A stretch of DNA of 64,000 bases from Alkalicoccus halolimnae (GTDB lineage Bacteria > Bacillota > Bacilli > Bacillales > Salisediminibacteriaceae): assembly GCF_008014775.2 (NCBI RefSeq), contig NZ_CP144914.1:124001-188000 (forward strand), written 5' to 3'. A model generated the notes under the pieces. That model ran no database searches. It was not told the DNA's origin and saw nothing but the letters and a program-made list of their open reading frames with translations. Below, piece by piece: positions 1 through 9,000 of this stretch. Position 1 is the stretch's first letter, and every line of letters begins with the position of its first letter. The position numbers and the translations under genes were made by a program.

Positions 1-639
1 AAGACGGGAATGTATCAGAAGTACAGCGGCATAGACGATGAAACGATCGTTAACTATGTTCGTGAAGGTGACACTGGGGCGCTGGAATATTTGATCAACA
101 AATACAAAAACTTCGTGCGTGCTAAATCAAGATCTTACTTTTTAATCGGGGCTGATCATGAAGATATTGTGCAGGAAGGAATGATCGGGCTTTACAAAGC
201 GATCCGCGACTTTCAGGGGGACAAATTATCTTCTTTTCGTGCATTTGCCGAACTCTGCATTACCCGGCAGATTATCACCGCAATAAAAACGGCAACCAGA
301 CAGAAACATATTCCGCTGAATTCCTACATTTCCCTGGATAAGCCGATTTACGATGAGGAATCGGACCGCACGCTTCTTGATGTGATAAGCGGCCATGGGG
401 TGACAAATCCGGAACAGCTCCTTATCAACCAGGAAGAGTTCGACGATATTGAGATGAAAATGGGTGAGCTCCTCAGCGAGCTGGAGCGGGAAGTACTTAT
501 GCAGTATCTGGATGGGCGTTCCTATCAGGAGATGTCGGAAGATTTAAAGCGCCACGTGAAATCAATCGACAATGCGCTCCAGCGCGTAAAGAGAAAGCTG
601 GAACGCTACGTGGAATTAAAAGAAGTGAAATTTACGTAA
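1..639 (+). CDS. sigH: RNA polymerase sigma-H factor (5' end probably outside window)
   Basis: Alternative sigma factor of the sigma-70 family that directs early-stationary-phase, competence and sporulation-entry transcription in Bacillus. The core-binding region 2 is easy to recognise (FVRAKSRSYFLIGADHEDIVQEG), followed by ITRQIITAIKTATRQKHIPLNS, and region 4 ends in a helix-turn-helix (DGRSYQEMSE…SIDNALQRVKRKLE). The first ATG is at 10, but no good ribosome site precedes it, the frame is open back to base 1 and the B. subtilis protein has about ten more N-terminal residues, so the true start is probably upstream. It is followed by a terminator, so it is not co-transcribed with rpmG. Confidence 0.93.
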   Translation, partial: KTGMYQKYSGIDDETIVNYVREGDTGALEYLINKYKNFVRAKSRSYFLIGADHEDIVQEGMIGLYKAIRDFQGDKLSSFRAFAELCITRQIITAIKTATRQKHIPLNSYISLDKPIYDEESDRTLLDVISGHGVTNPEQLLINQEEFDDIEMKMGELLSELEREVLMQYLDGRSYQEMSEDLKRHVKSIDNALQRVKRKLERYVELKEVKFT

Positions 640-655
640 TGATACTTAAACAGTC

Positions 656-694
656 AGCGCTTCGGGGCCTTTCGTGCAGCCGGAGCGCTTTTGT
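656..694 (+). terminator. Terminator after sigH
   Basis: A GC-rich stem (AGCGCTTCGGGGC against GCCGGAGCGCT, with mismatches) is followed by TTTTG, 17 nt after the sigH stop codon. It separates sigH from the rpmG–secE–nusG unit. Confidence 0.7.
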
Positions 695-765
695 TTATTG
701 CAGGAAGAGCGTGCAGTTAGTCAGAGCATTCTATTTCCGGCTTTTGGGCAGAGCCTTGCGGGCCA

Positions 766-795
766 TTGACATAAAAGCTTTTCCTGTGATAAGTT
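766..795 (+). promoter_or_regulatory. Sigma-A type promoter for rpmG–secE–nusG
   Basis: TTGACA at 766-771 and TAAGTT at 790-795 with an 18-nt spacer. The -35 box is perfect and the -10 is weak. It lies about 40 nt upstream of rpmG. Confidence 0.5.
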
Positions 796-833
796 CAGTT
801 AGTATGTAGAAGTACGTATAAGGAGTGGGAAGT

Positions 834-983
834 ATGAAAGCGAAAACCGCTCTCGCCTGTGAACGTTGTCAGACCCGCAATTATTGGACAACCAAATCAT
901 CTAATAGTAGCAAGGAACGGCTTCAGATAAAAAAATACTGTAAAATATGTGCAGCACATACGATACATGCAGAAACAAAGTGA
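834..983 (+). CDS. rpmG: 50S ribosomal protein L33 (zinc-binding type)
   Basis: A 49-residue protein preceded by AAGGAGTGG. It matches the B. subtilis L33 type with two CxxC pairs: Cys9/Cys12 and Cys36/Cys39, with the KKYC and HAETK C-terminal signature. The four cysteines should hold a zinc ion, so this is the zinc-containing paralogue that can be replaced by a zinc-free form in zinc starvation. The position immediately before secE is conserved in bacilli. Confidence 0.93.
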   Translation: MKAKTALACERCQTRNYWTTKSSNSSKERLQIKKYCKICAAHTIHAETK

Positions 984-1002
984 TAGAAGTGGAGGTGTTG
1001 AA

Positions 1003-1197
1003 ATGGCGGAAGGTGTTAAAAAACCGGTGAAGTTTCTTAAGGAAGTAACTGCTGAGATGAAGCGGGTGACATGGCCGACCGGCAGGGAACTGCGGAAGTA
1101 TACAGGGGTTGTTGTAGCGACTGTGACATTTATTGCGATTTTCTTTGCTATCTCCGACTTTGTTATCTCGTCATTGCTGCAGCTGATCACGAATTAA
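1003..1197 (+). CDS. secE: Preprotein translocase subunit SecE
   Basis: A 64-residue single-span membrane subunit of the Sec channel. The ATG at 1003 has GGAGGTG 6–7 nt upstream; an in-frame ATG further upstream at 949 has no ribosome site and lies inside rpmG. The conserved amphipathic segment (FLKEVTAEMKRVTWPT) is followed by one transmembrane helix (VVVATVTFIAIFFAISDFVI). SecE works only with SecY, which makes the wreck of secY at 29591 in the same window hard to explain unless another secY copy exists. Confidence 0.95.
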   Translation: MAEGVKKPVKFLKEVTAEMKRVTWPTGRELRKYTGVVVATVTFIAIFFAISDFVISSLLQLITN

Positions 1198-1233
1198 ATA
1201 AAGCGGCGGGATTGCTACAATGCGCCACTAATC

Positions 1234-1266
1234 GAGGAGGGAAAGACAGGGTCGCCCTGATAATTT
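1234..1266 (+). promoter_or_regulatory. nusG ribosome-binding region with a spacer hairpin
   Basis: The only good Shine-Dalgarno sequence, GAGGAGGG at 1234-1241, lies 25 nt from the nusG ATG at 1267, too far for normal initiation. The spacer contains a perfect hairpin CAGGG-TCG-CCCTG at 1247-1259. Folding it leaves about 12 unpaired nucleotides between site and start, which would restore a usable spacing. This is inferred from sequence only. Confidence 0.5.
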
Positions 1267-1800
1267 ATGGATAAAAACTGGTATGTAGTACACACGTATT
1301 CCGGATATGAAAACAAAGTAAAAACAAATCTCGAAAAACGCGTTGAATCGATGGACATGATCGACAAAATCTTTCGTGTTCTCGTCCCTGTTGAAGAAGA
1401 GACCGAAGTCAAGAACGGTAAGACAAAGCAGGTTACAAAAAAGATTTTCCCGGGTTACGTCATTGTCGAAATGGTAATGACGGACGATTCCTGGTACGTG
1501 GTCCGCAATACGCCGGGAGTGACCGGCTTCGTAGGATCCTCCGGTGCGGGCTCGAAACCGACTGCACTTCTGCCGGAAGAGGCGGAACAGATCCTCAAGC
1601 AGATGGGTGTAGAAGCACCGAAGCAGGAAGTTGATTTTGAAATTAAAGAAGCGGTGAAAGTAAAAGAAGGGCCGTTTGCTGATTTCATCGGAACAATTGA
1701 AGATATTTTCGCTGAAAAGCAGAAGTTGAAAGTCCACGTTAACATGTTCGGACGAGAGACCCCGGTAGAGCTTGATTTTAACCAGGTCGAAAAAATCTAA
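1267..1800 (+). CDS. nusG: Transcription termination/antitermination factor NusG
   Basis: A 177-residue protein, exactly the B. subtilis length. The N-terminal NGN domain starts at [15 protein letters not shown] and contains FPGYVIVEM and [15 protein letters not shown], which bind the RNA polymerase clamp. The C-terminal KOW domain contains [14 protein letters not shown] and [14 protein letters not shown]. In B. subtilis NusG stimulates pausing and affects Rho termination. The start is fixed by homology, since stop codons lie in frame just upstream; its ribosome site is unusually distant. Confidence 0.95.
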   Translation: MDKNWYVVHTYSGYENKVKTNLEKRVESMDMIDKIFRVLVPVEEETEVKNGKTKQVTKKIFPGYVIVEMVMTDDSWYVVRNTPGVTGFVGSSGAGSKPTALLPEEAEQILKQMGVEAPKQEVDFEIKEAVKVKEGPFADFIGTIEDIFAEKQKLKVHVNMFGRETPVELDFNQVEKI

Positions 1801-1819
1801 AACGATCACAGAAAACACC

Positions 1820-1848
1820 TTGTCAAGCGCAGGTGAAAGTGATAAAAT
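1820..1848 (+). promoter_or_regulatory. Sigma-A type promoter for rplKA
   Basis: TTGTCA at 1820-1825, a 17-nt spacer and TAAAAT at 1843-1848, in the nusG–rplK gap. It leaves a leader of about 115 nt before rplK. Confidence 0.65.
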
Positions 1849-1968
1849 TTGAATGTTGCTATGGAGCGTGGACATAATGTTCACGTTTTTCCTGCGAAAA
1901 GCAGGTTATATGAGTGGGAGAGCGAAATGCTCGGTATACCACATCACGGACTTAAGGAGGTGTGTCGC

Positions 1969-2394
1969 GTGGCAAAGAAGGTCATTAAAGTTGTTAAACT
2001 GCAAATTCCAGCTGGAAAAGCTAACCCAGCGCCACCGGTTGGACCAGCACTTGGTCAAGCGGGGATAAATATTATGGGATTCTGTAAGGAATTCAACGCT
2101 GAAACTCAAGAAAGAGCTGGACTTATTATCCCGGTTGAAATTACGGTATTTGAAGATCGTTCATTTACATTCATTACGAAGACTCCGCCGGCAGCGGTTC
2201 TTTTAAAGAAAGCTGCAGGAATCGAATCTGGTTCAGGGGAGCCGCACAACAAAAAAGTTGCGACGGTAAATCGTGATAAAGTACGTGAAATCGCTGAAAC
2301 AAAAATGCCGGACCTGAACGCAGCTGATGTAGAAGCAGCTATGCGTATGGTAGAAGGTACAGCCCGAAGCATGGGTATCACTATCGAAGACTAA
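1969..2394 (+). CDS. rplK: 50S ribosomal protein L11
   Basis: A 141-residue protein of the GTPase-associated centre that binds 23S rRNA with L10 and is the site of thiostrepton action; it is also needed for RelA activation. The GTG start at 1969 is chosen because AAGGAGGTG lies 6–7 nt upstream and the protein then begins [12 protein letters not shown] as in B. subtilis. The conserved [16 protein letters not shown] and [14 protein letters not shown] segments are intact. Confidence 0.97.
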   Translation: MAKKVIKVVKLQIPAGKANPAPPVGPALGQAGINIMGFCKEFNAETQERAGLIIPVEITVFEDRSFTFITKTPPAAVLLKKAAGIESGSGEPHNKKVATVNRDKVREIAETKMPDLNAADVEAAMRMVEGTARSMGITIED

Positions 2395-2411
2395 AACGCC
2401 CAAAGGGCCAA

Positions 2412-2468
2412 GGAGGTTGCGATTAAAGGACACTGTTCCTGCCTGAGTCATTCGGGTTCGCAACCTTT
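2412..2468 (+). promoter_or_regulatory. Structured RNA element between rplK and rplA (candidate L1 site)
   Basis: AGGTTGCGA at 2414-2422 pairs perfectly with TCGCAACCT at 2458-2466, extendable by two G•U pairs. Inside this stem two smaller hairpins can form (AGGA…TCCT and CCTGA…TCGGG), giving a three-way junction. L1 autoregulates its operon by mRNA binding in E. coli, so a role in rplA translation is a reasonable guess, but no L1 motif was confirmed. Confidence 0.45.
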
Positions 2469-2516
2469 ATTAGTGGGAGGTTTAACCGCTACAACCACAA
2501 CGAGGAGGAAATGACA

Positions 2517-3215
2517 ATGGCTAAAAAGTATAGCAAGAAGTACGAAGATGCATTGAAGCTTGTTGACCGAGAAAAGTCATATGGTGTTACAGAAGCAGTA
2601 GATCTTGTGAAGCAGACAGCAACTGCCGGCTTTGACGAAACGATTGAACTTGCCGCTCGTCTCGGCGTTGATCCTAAGAAAGCAGATCAGCAGATCCGCG
2701 GAGCTGTGGTACTGCCGCACGGAACTGGTAAAACCCAGAGCGTTATCGTTTTCGCTAAAGGCGAAAAAGCAAAGGAAGCAGAAGAAGCAGGAGCTGACGT
2801 TGTAGGGGAAGAAGATCTTATTAACAAAGTGAGTCAGGGATGGATGGACTTCGACGTAGTCGTAGCAACTCCGGACATGATGGCTCAGGTTGGTAAGCTC
2901 GGACGGGTACTTGGACCGCGAGGCCTTATGCCTAACCCGAAAACAGGCACCGTTACATTTGATGTAACAAAAGCTGTTGAAGAAATCAAAGCAGGTAAAG
3001 TGGAATACCGCGTCGACAAGACAGGTAACCTTCACGTGCCGCTTGGTAAAGCTTCCTTTGAAACAGCTAAGCTTGAAGAAAACTTCCGTACGATGCTGGA
3101 GACAATTGCTAAAGTGAAGCCGGCAGCAGCAAAAGGTACTTACATTCGTAACCTTGCTGTGTCCGCTACAATGGGTCCTGGCGTTAAAGTAAGCACAAAC
3201 GAATTTAAACTGTAG
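2517..3215 (+). CDS. rplA: 50S ribosomal protein L1
   Basis: A 232-residue protein that binds the mobile L1 stalk of 23S rRNA and helps release deacylated tRNA. An ATG two codons upstream at 2511 touches the GAGGAGGAA site, so the ATG at 2517 ([13 protein letters not shown]) is preferred. The signature [19 protein letters not shown] and [11 protein letters not shown], and the C-terminal STMGPGVKV, are intact. Confidence 0.96.
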   Translation: MAKKYSKKYEDALKLVDREKSYGVTEAVDLVKQTATAGFDETIELAARLGVDPKKADQQIRGAVVLPHGTGKTQSVIVFAKGEKAKEAEEAGADVVGEEDLINKVSQGWMDFDVVVATPDMMAQVGKLGRVLGPRGLMPNPKTGTVTFDVTKAVEEIKAGKVEYRVDKTGNLHVPLGKASFETAKLEENFRTMLETIAKVKPAAAKGTYIRNLAVSATMGPGVKVSTNEFKL

Positions 3216-3244
3216 TTGACTCAGCCCATTGGGCGGGTTATACT
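3216..3244 (+). promoter_or_regulatory. Sigma-A type promoter for rplJL
   Basis: TTGACT at 3216-3221, a 17-nt spacer and TATACT at 3239-3244. The -35 box follows the rplA stop codon directly. Confidence 0.75.
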
Positions 3245-3265
3245 GTTAGTTGTGAATAAAATAGA

Positions 3266-3398
3266 TCATACCGTAGACAGCAGGAGCCGTAAGGCTTAAT
3301 GACCTGCCGAGGTTTCGAGCGAATGCTCCCTGCAGCTTTTTGGCTGCGGGGAATACATCAGCCTGCCTCCACGTCTGCATATGTGGAGGCATTTTTTT
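3266..3398 (+). ncRNA. L10 leader RNA with attenuator
   Basis: The segment from CCGTAGACAGCAGGAGCCG (from 3271) through TTAATGACCTGCCGAGGT has the conserved L10-leader sequence, which in Firmicutes binds the L10(L12)4 complex to feed back on rplJL. It ends in a strong intrinsic terminator: TGCCTCCAC (3364-3372) pairs with GTGGAGGCA (3383-3391) followed by ATTTTTTT. Ribosomal-protein binding should favour this terminator, lowering rplJL expression; that mechanism is known for the family and not shown here. Confidence 0.85.
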
Positions 3399-3454
3399 CG
3401 GCCTTAAATGTACAGCGATCGGTATGAGCAACTTAACGTATAGGAGGTGTCAAC

Positions 3455-3958
3455 ATGAGCAAAGTGATTAATCAAAAACGTCAGGTCGTTGAGGAAATCT
3501 CAACGAAACTGAAAGAAAGCAAGTCAACAATCGTGGTCGATTACCGCGGACTGGACGTAGCCGAAGTTACGGAACTGCGCCAGCAGCTGCGTGACGCTGG
3601 AATTGACTTTAAAGTTTATAAGAATACGATGGTGCGCCGTGCCACGGCCGATACTGATCTAACTGGTATCGACGAGCAGCTCGTTGGACCGACAGCAATT
3701 GCTTTCGGGTATGACGACGTAGTAGCTCCGGCTAAAGTTCTTAACAACTTTGCGAAAGAGCACGAAGCGCTTGAGCTGAAAGCGGGTATCATCGAAGGAG
3801 AGGTAGTCTCCCTTGATGAAGTTAAAGCACTTGCAGAGCTTCCTTCCTACGAAGGCCTTCTCTCCATGCTTGCTAACGTTCTTCAAGCTCCAATACGCGG
3901 ACTTGCTATTGCAACGAAAGCAGTCGCGGACCAGAAAGAAGAAGAAGAGAGCGCGTAA
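3455..3958 (+). CDS. rplJ: 50S ribosomal protein L10
   Basis: A 167-residue protein that forms the base of the L7/L12 stalk. It starts at ATG 3455 after ATAGGAGGTG. The N-terminal rRNA-binding domain ([32 protein letters not shown]) and the C-terminal helix that carries L7/L12 dimers are both present. It lies downstream of its own leader and upstream of rplL, its partner. Confidence 0.97.
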   Translation: MSKVINQKRQVVEEISTKLKESKSTIVVDYRGLDVAEVTELRQQLRDAGIDFKVYKNTMVRRATADTDLTGIDEQLVGPTAIAFGYDDVVAPAKVLNNFAKEHEALELKAGIIEGEVVSLDEVKALAELPSYEGLLSMLANVLQAPIRGLAIATKAVADQKEEEESA

Positions 3959-4017
3959 CTTTTTAAGCCTCGAAGCAGGCTGAACGAAAATTAAATTAAT
4001 ATAGGAGGAATACAATC

Positions 4018-4377
4018 ATGAAAAATCAAGAGATTATTGATGCAGTTAAGGAAATGTCTGTACTTGAACTTAACGACCTTGTAAAAGCAATTGAAGAAGA
4101 ATTTGGTGTTACAGCAGCAGCGCCGGTAGCAGTAGCGGGCGCAGGTGCGGCAGCAGAAGAAGAGCAGACTGAATTTGACGTTATCCTTGAGAGTGCAGGA
4201 TCTTCTAAGATCGGCGTTATCAAGATTGTTCGTGAAATCACTGGTCTTGGACTTAAAGAAGCAAAAGCCCTTGTTGATGGTGCTCCATCACCAGTTAAAG
4301 AAGGCGCTGAAAAAGAAGAAGCTGACGAAATCAAAGCTAAGCTCGAAGAAGCAGGAGCTAAAATCGAGGTTAAGTAA
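4018..4377 (+). CDS. rplL: 50S ribosomal protein L7/L12
   Basis: A 119-residue acidic stalk protein. The N-terminal dimerisation helices ([30 protein letters not shown]), an alanine-rich hinge ([14 protein letters not shown]) and the C-terminal factor-binding domain ([25 protein letters not shown]) follow in order. It recruits EF-G and EF-Tu to the ribosome. It is preceded by ATAGGAGGAA and followed by a strong terminator. Confidence 0.97.
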   Translation: MKNQEIIDAVKEMSVLELNDLVKAIEEEFGVTAAAPVAVAGAGAAAEEEQTEFDVILESAGSSKIGVIKIVREITGLGLKEAKALVDGAPSPVKEGAEKEEADEIKAKLEEAGAKIEVK

Positions 4378-4394
4378 TAAATCTCGTTCAGAGA

Positions 4395-4435
4395 GGGCCC
4401 GCATTGGATTTACTCCAAAGCGGGCCTTTTTTCTA
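4395..4435 (+). terminator. Terminator of the rplJL operon
   Basis: GGCCCGC at 4396-4402 pairs with GCGGGCC, extended by ATTGGA/TCCAAA with a mismatch, and is followed by TTTTTTC. Confidence 0.85.
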
Positions 4436-4556
4436 TGAAAGATGAAAAGTATTTTAATTTCTGTTCCGGGAGCTGGCTGATGAGCTTCCTGCCGCATCCC
4501 GGCGGAATCTTTCTGCTGGATGCATGAGCCGGCACCTTTGAAAATGGGCCGGCTGC

Positions 4557-4665
4557 GTTTACTCTCAACAACGACCGTTTACTCTCAAATGGGAGGGGTT
4601 AACCGGTAATAAGGGAGCCATATCGGCAGAAATTCATCGATTCAGCGCCCGAATTCATCATTCAC
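4557..4665 (+). repeat. Intergenic repeat, copy A (partial)
   Basis: A truncated copy of the family. It starts with two TTTACTCTCAA modules (4558, 4578), continues through GGGAGGGGTTAACCGG and ends with two ATTCATC modules (4632, 4652). From 4574 onward it is almost identical to copy B from 4808. The 5' half seen in the other copies is missing. Confidence 0.75.
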
Positions 4666-4729
4666 CGTTAAAATAAAGAAGGATAGTGATTTTTGCGGAG
4701 GATTTGTTGTGGATCTGCGAGACCGTTTG

Positions 4730-4898
4730 CAGTTACTCTCAATAGCGGCAGTTTACTTAACATTAACGGGGATTAACAGACGATTCACGGAAATTTACTC
4801 TCAATAGGGACGTTTACTCTCAAATGGGAGGGGTTAACCGGTAATAAGGGAGCCATATCGGCAGTAATTCATCGTTTCAGCACCCGAATTCATCATTA
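4730..4898 (+). repeat. Intergenic repeat, copy B (full length)
   Basis: A full-length copy of about 165 nt in the plus orientation. Modules in order are TTACTCTCAATAGCGG, TTTACTTAA, TTTACTCTCAATAGGGA, TTTACTCTCAAATGGGAG, GGTTAACCGG, then AATTCATCG and GAATTCATCAT. The reverse complement of copies C and D lines up over its whole length. Confidence 0.8.
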
Positions 4899-5119
4899 CC
4901 ATCACGCCGTTATATCCCAAATAGCATGTCCCTCTCTTCGGACAGGATGAACCGGTCTGGACCATTCATTTTGGACTTTTTCCTTGCTATCAATGCGGCC
5001 GGGTTCTGATAAAAACTGAAGATGAATAAGAAGCTATGGAAAACGGGTACAATTACTGCAGGGCAGTCTGCAGAAAAAAGCGGACGGACCATGTTTACAT
5101 GAAGACAGGAGGAATAAAG

Positions 5120-5722
5120 ATGACGGAACATTACTACACAAAAAAACCGGTGAAAAAGAGTCAGCGGTCTACGATAAAGGAAGAAATCCGTGGAATCGAA
5201 CTCGTTTATACGGTCGATGAGGGTGTGTTTTCAAAGCGGGGGGTCGACTTTGGTTCGAAAATGCTGATTGAAAACCTGAAGGAGCCGGACGTTTCCGGGG
5301 CGATTATCGATGTCGGCTGCGGATGGGGACCGATGGGGCTCACGGCAGCAGCCGCATTTCCGGAACGAACGATCCACATGGTGGATATAAACGAGCGTTC
5401 AATTGCCCTCAGCAGAGAGAATGCCGAAAGAAACAAACTGCGCAACGTGAAAATTTATGAACAGGATCTGTTGGAATCAGAGGCAGAGGAATCGTTTGCA
5501 GCAGTCATTACGAATCCGCCGATCCGTGCGGGCAAAGATGTCGTGTTTAAACTTTACGAAGAAGCTTGGCGGGTGTTGAAAAGCGGAGGGGAGCTGACGC
5601 TTGTTATTCAAAAAAAGCAGGGGGCTCCTTCAACGAAGAAAAAATTAGAGGAACTGGGCTTTGAAGTGGAGAACCCGGTCAGGTCGAAAGGATACTTTAT
5701 TTTCACGGGTAAAAAACATTGA
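5120..5722 (+). CDS. ybxB: RsmC-like 16S rRNA methyltransferase (YbxB type)
   Basis: A 200-residue SAM-dependent methyltransferase. The start ATG 5120 follows AGGAGGAATAAAG and gives MTEHYYTKKP as in B. subtilis YbxB; a longer upstream frame lacks such a site. The SAM-binding glycine loop (DVGCGWGPMG), an acidic residue ending strand 2 (HMVDINERS) and the catalytic NPPIRAGK motif are visible; NPP(I/F) marks enzymes acting on exocyclic amino groups of bases. By homology with RsmC it should make m2G in 16S rRNA. It keeps its usual place between rplL and rpoB. Confidence 0.9.
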   Translation: MTEHYYTKKPVKKSQRSTIKEEIRGIELVYTVDEGVFSKRGVDFGSKMLIENLKEPDVSGAIIDVGCGWGPMGLTAAAAFPERTIHMVDINERSIALSRENAERNKLRNVKIYEQDLLESEAEESFAAVITNPPIRAGKDVVFKLYEEAWRVLKSGGELTLVIQKKQGAPSTKKKLEELGFEVENPVRSKGYFIFTGKKH

Positions 5723-5747
5723 CGCTGAGTTTCAGGTGTGTTAACGT
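5719..5747 (+). promoter_or_regulatory. Possible promoter for rpoBC
   Basis: TTGACG at 5719-5724 overlapping the end of the methyltransferase gene, a 17-nt spacer and TAACGT at 5742-5747. The -10 box is weak. It would give an rpoB leader of about 340 nt. Confidence 0.35.
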
Positions 5748-5836
5748 TATTTAATGCGTATGAATATGAAAATAGGGTTCTTATGCTCTTAATTATGCCG
5801 CAGTAACCGTGCTGACAGATTTGAATAGAGAACGCT

Positions 5837-5918
5837 AAAGAAAAAGGGTGAGCTAAAACAAACTATTTATGTCTTTGAACAAGTTTCATGAAAAGACTTT
5901 AGTACCCTTTTTTTCTTT
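5837..5918 (+). terminator. Attenuator-like hairpin in the rpoB leader
   Basis: AAAGAAAAAGGGT (5837-5849) pairs with ACCCTTTTTTTCTTT (5904-5918), allowing a two-base bulge. An inner stem GTCTTT (5871-5876)/AAAGAC (5892-5897) nests inside. The 3' arm contains a run of seven T, so the structure could act as a premature terminator before rpoB. Another ~170 nt with no clear structure follow before the start codon. Confidence 0.5.
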
Positions 5919-6097
5919 GTCTCCAGAGTTTTACACTACAAGCAATTCTACACTACATCCTCTGTGTCCACCAGTGACAAAGAATCGTTCTCGGGACACT
6001 TTCCACAGATTATGCTTTGCACACAGTAAGAATGCTATCAGTCAAAGGCCAATGTGTCTTTTGATGATAAAAACGTTAGGTTTGAGGGGTGAATGAG

Positions 6098-9000
6098 TTG
6101 GCAGGTCAACTAGTTCAGTATGGACGCCACCGCCAGAGAAGAAGCTATGCACGAATCAATGAAGTACTGGATCTTCCAAACTTGATTGAAATTCAGACAG
6201 CTTCGTATCAATGGTTTCTTGATGAAGGTATTCAGGAGATGTTTCAGGACATCTCGCCAATTGAGGATTTTACAGGTAACCTCGTATTGGAATTTGTCGA
6301 TTATAGTTTAGGAGAACCAAAGTATCCCGTCGACGAATCAAAAGAACGCGACGTGACGTATTCTGCACCTCTTCGTGTTAAAGTCCGCCTTATTAATAAG
6401 GAGACAGGCGAAGTTAAGGAGCAGGAAGTATTCATGGGGGATTTCCCACTCATGACGGATACCGGCACTTTTGTTATTAACGGCGCTGAGCGCGTTATCG
6501 TGTCTCAGCTCGTCCGTTCACCGAGTGTGTATTTCAGCCAGAAGCTCGACAAAAACGGCAAGCGCGGCTACACAACCACGGTTATTCCAAACCGCGGAGC
6601 GTGGCTGGAGCTTGAAACAGATGCCAAAGACGTCGTATACGTGCGAATCGACCGCACACGCAAAATTCCGGCAACGGTACTTCTGCGTGCGCTCGGATTC
6701 GGCTCTGATCAAGAAATCATTGATCTGCTCGGTGAAGACGAGTATCTGCGTAATACGCTGGAAAAAGACAATACGGATGGATCGGAAAAGGCGCTTCTCG
6801 AGATTTATGAGCGGCTGCGCCCTGGAGAACCGCCGACAGTAGACAGTGCGAAGAGCCTGTTGGACTCGCGTTTCTTCGATCCGAAGCGATACGACCTTGC
6901 GAACGTCGGCCGCTATAAAATGAACAAAAAGCTTCATATTAAAAACCGTCTCTTTAACCAGCGTCTGGCGGAAACACTTGTCGACCCGGAAACAGGAGAA
7001 ATCCTTGCAGAAGAAGGTTCAGTTATTGACCGTCGTGTACTCGACAAGCTTATCCCATACTTTGAAGACGGTTTGGCATTTGACCGCTACAACCTTCAGG
7101 GCGGCGTCATCAATGATGAAGATGTCGATCTTCAGTGCGTGAGAATTTATTCGCAGAAACCTTCTGAAGAAGGCGAAACGATTAAAGTAATCGCGAACGG
7201 CGGTATTGATACAAAAATCAAAAACATTACGCCGGCTGATATCGTGTCGTCCATCAGCTACTTCTTTAATCTCCTTCACGGAGTAGGCAACACAGATGAT
7301 ATTGACCATCTCGGTAACCGTCGTCTGCGTTCTGTCGGTGAACTGCTGCAGAACCAGTTCCGCATCGGTCTCTCCCGTATGGAGCGTGTTGTCCGTGAGC
7401 GGATGTCCATTCAGGATGCAAATATGATAACGCCGCAGGCACTTATCAACATTCGTCCGGTCATTGCCTCTATTAAAGAGTTTTTCGGAAGTTCCCAGCT
7501 GTCCCAGTTTATGGACCAGACAAACCCGCTTGCTGAGTTAACTCATAAGCGCCGTTTATCTGCGCTTGGACCCGGCGGTCTCACACGTGAACGTGCCGGA
7601 TTTGAAGTACGTGACGTTCACTATTCCCACTACGGGCGTATGTGTCCGATCGAAACGCCGGAAGGTCCGAACATTGGACTGATCAACTCACTTTCTTCTT
7701 TTGCGAAGGTTAATCCATTCGGCTTTATCGAATCCCCTTACCGCAGAGTCGATCACGACAAAGCTCTCGTTACGCGGGAAGTCGATTATCTGACAGCGGA
7801 CGAAGAGGACAACTATGTCGTAGCCCAGGCAAACGCCAAGCTGGATCAGGACGGAAAGTTTGTGGATGAGAATATTATCTGTCGTTTCCGCGGGGAAAAC
7901 ATTATTGTAGCCCGCGACCGCGTCGATTATATGGACGTATCGCCGAAGCAGGTTGTTTCTGCTGCAACGGCCTGTATCCCATTCCTGGAAAATGACGACT
8001 CCAACCGTGCTCTTATGGGTGCGAACATGCAGCGTCAGGCCGTTCCGCTTCTTGAGCCTCATTCACCACTCGTCGGAACCGGTATGGAACACGTTTCTGC
8101 GAAAGACTCCGGTGCTGCAATCGTAGCGCTCACAGGAGGACGCGTAGAGAAAGTTTCAGCGAAGTATATCGAAGTACGCGAAATCAAAACGATGGAAGGA
8201 CGCGAAGTAGAAGGCGACGTGAAGCGATACAATCTCACGAAATTCGAACGCTCCAACCAAGGCACATGCTACAATCAGCGCCCGATCGTTTCTGAAGGCG
8301 ATATAGTAGAAAAAGGCGAGATTCTCGCTGACGGCTCTTCTATGGAAAAAGGCGAAATGGCTCTTGGCCAGAACGTGCTCGTCGGCTTTATGACATGGGA
8401 CGGTTATAACTATGAGGATGCAATCATTCTCAGTGAACGTCTCGTAAAAGACGATGTTTACACGTCGATTCATATCGAAGAGTACGAGTCGGAAGCGCGT
8501 GATACGAAGCTTGGACCGGAGGAAATCACCCGTGACATTCCAAACGTCGGTGACGATGCGCTCCGCAACCTTGATGAGCGCGGCATTATCCGCGTCGGTG
8601 CAGAAGTGAAAGACGGCGATATTCTCGTTGGTAAAGTGACGCCTAAAGGTGTTACGGAGCTGACAGCTGAAGAGCGTCTGCTTCATGCCATCTTCGGTGA
8701 AAAGGCCCGTGAAGTCCGTGATACTTCCCTTCGTGCTCCTCACGGCGGCGACGGTATCGTACTTGACGTGAAAATTTTCAACCGGGAAGACGGCGATGAA
8801 CTGCCGCCTGGTGTGAATCAGCTTGTGCGGGTATATCTCGTCCAGAAGCGTAAGATTCATGAAGGAGATAAAATGGCCGGCCGTCACGGTAACAAAGGTG
8901 TTATTTCGAAGATTCTTCCGGAAGAAGATATGCCTTATATGCCGGATGGCACACCGATTGACATCATGCTTAACCCGCTCGGTGTACCTTCCCGGATGAA

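Larger units (their letters stand above)
4436..5119. other. Gene-free stretch after rplL holding two repeat copies
   Basis: No convincing gene. It holds two adjacent copies of the intergenic repeat described at 4557-4665 and 4730-4898. The remaining ~200 nt before the methyltransferase gene contain TACAAT-like -10 sequences but no clear -35 partner. Confidence 0.6.

Noticed and set aside
1228..1884. Long minus-strand frame opposite nusG
   Set aside because: It is antisense to a highly conserved gene, has no ribosome site and no recognisable domain.
4557..4898. CRISPR array from the reiterated TTTACTCTCAA modules
   Set aside because: Modules are short and irregularly spaced, spacers are themselves conserved between copies and no cas genes are present.
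5869..6096. 75-codon frame in the rpoB leader
   Set aside because: It overlaps the hairpin and the rpoB ribosome site and has no ribosome site of its own.
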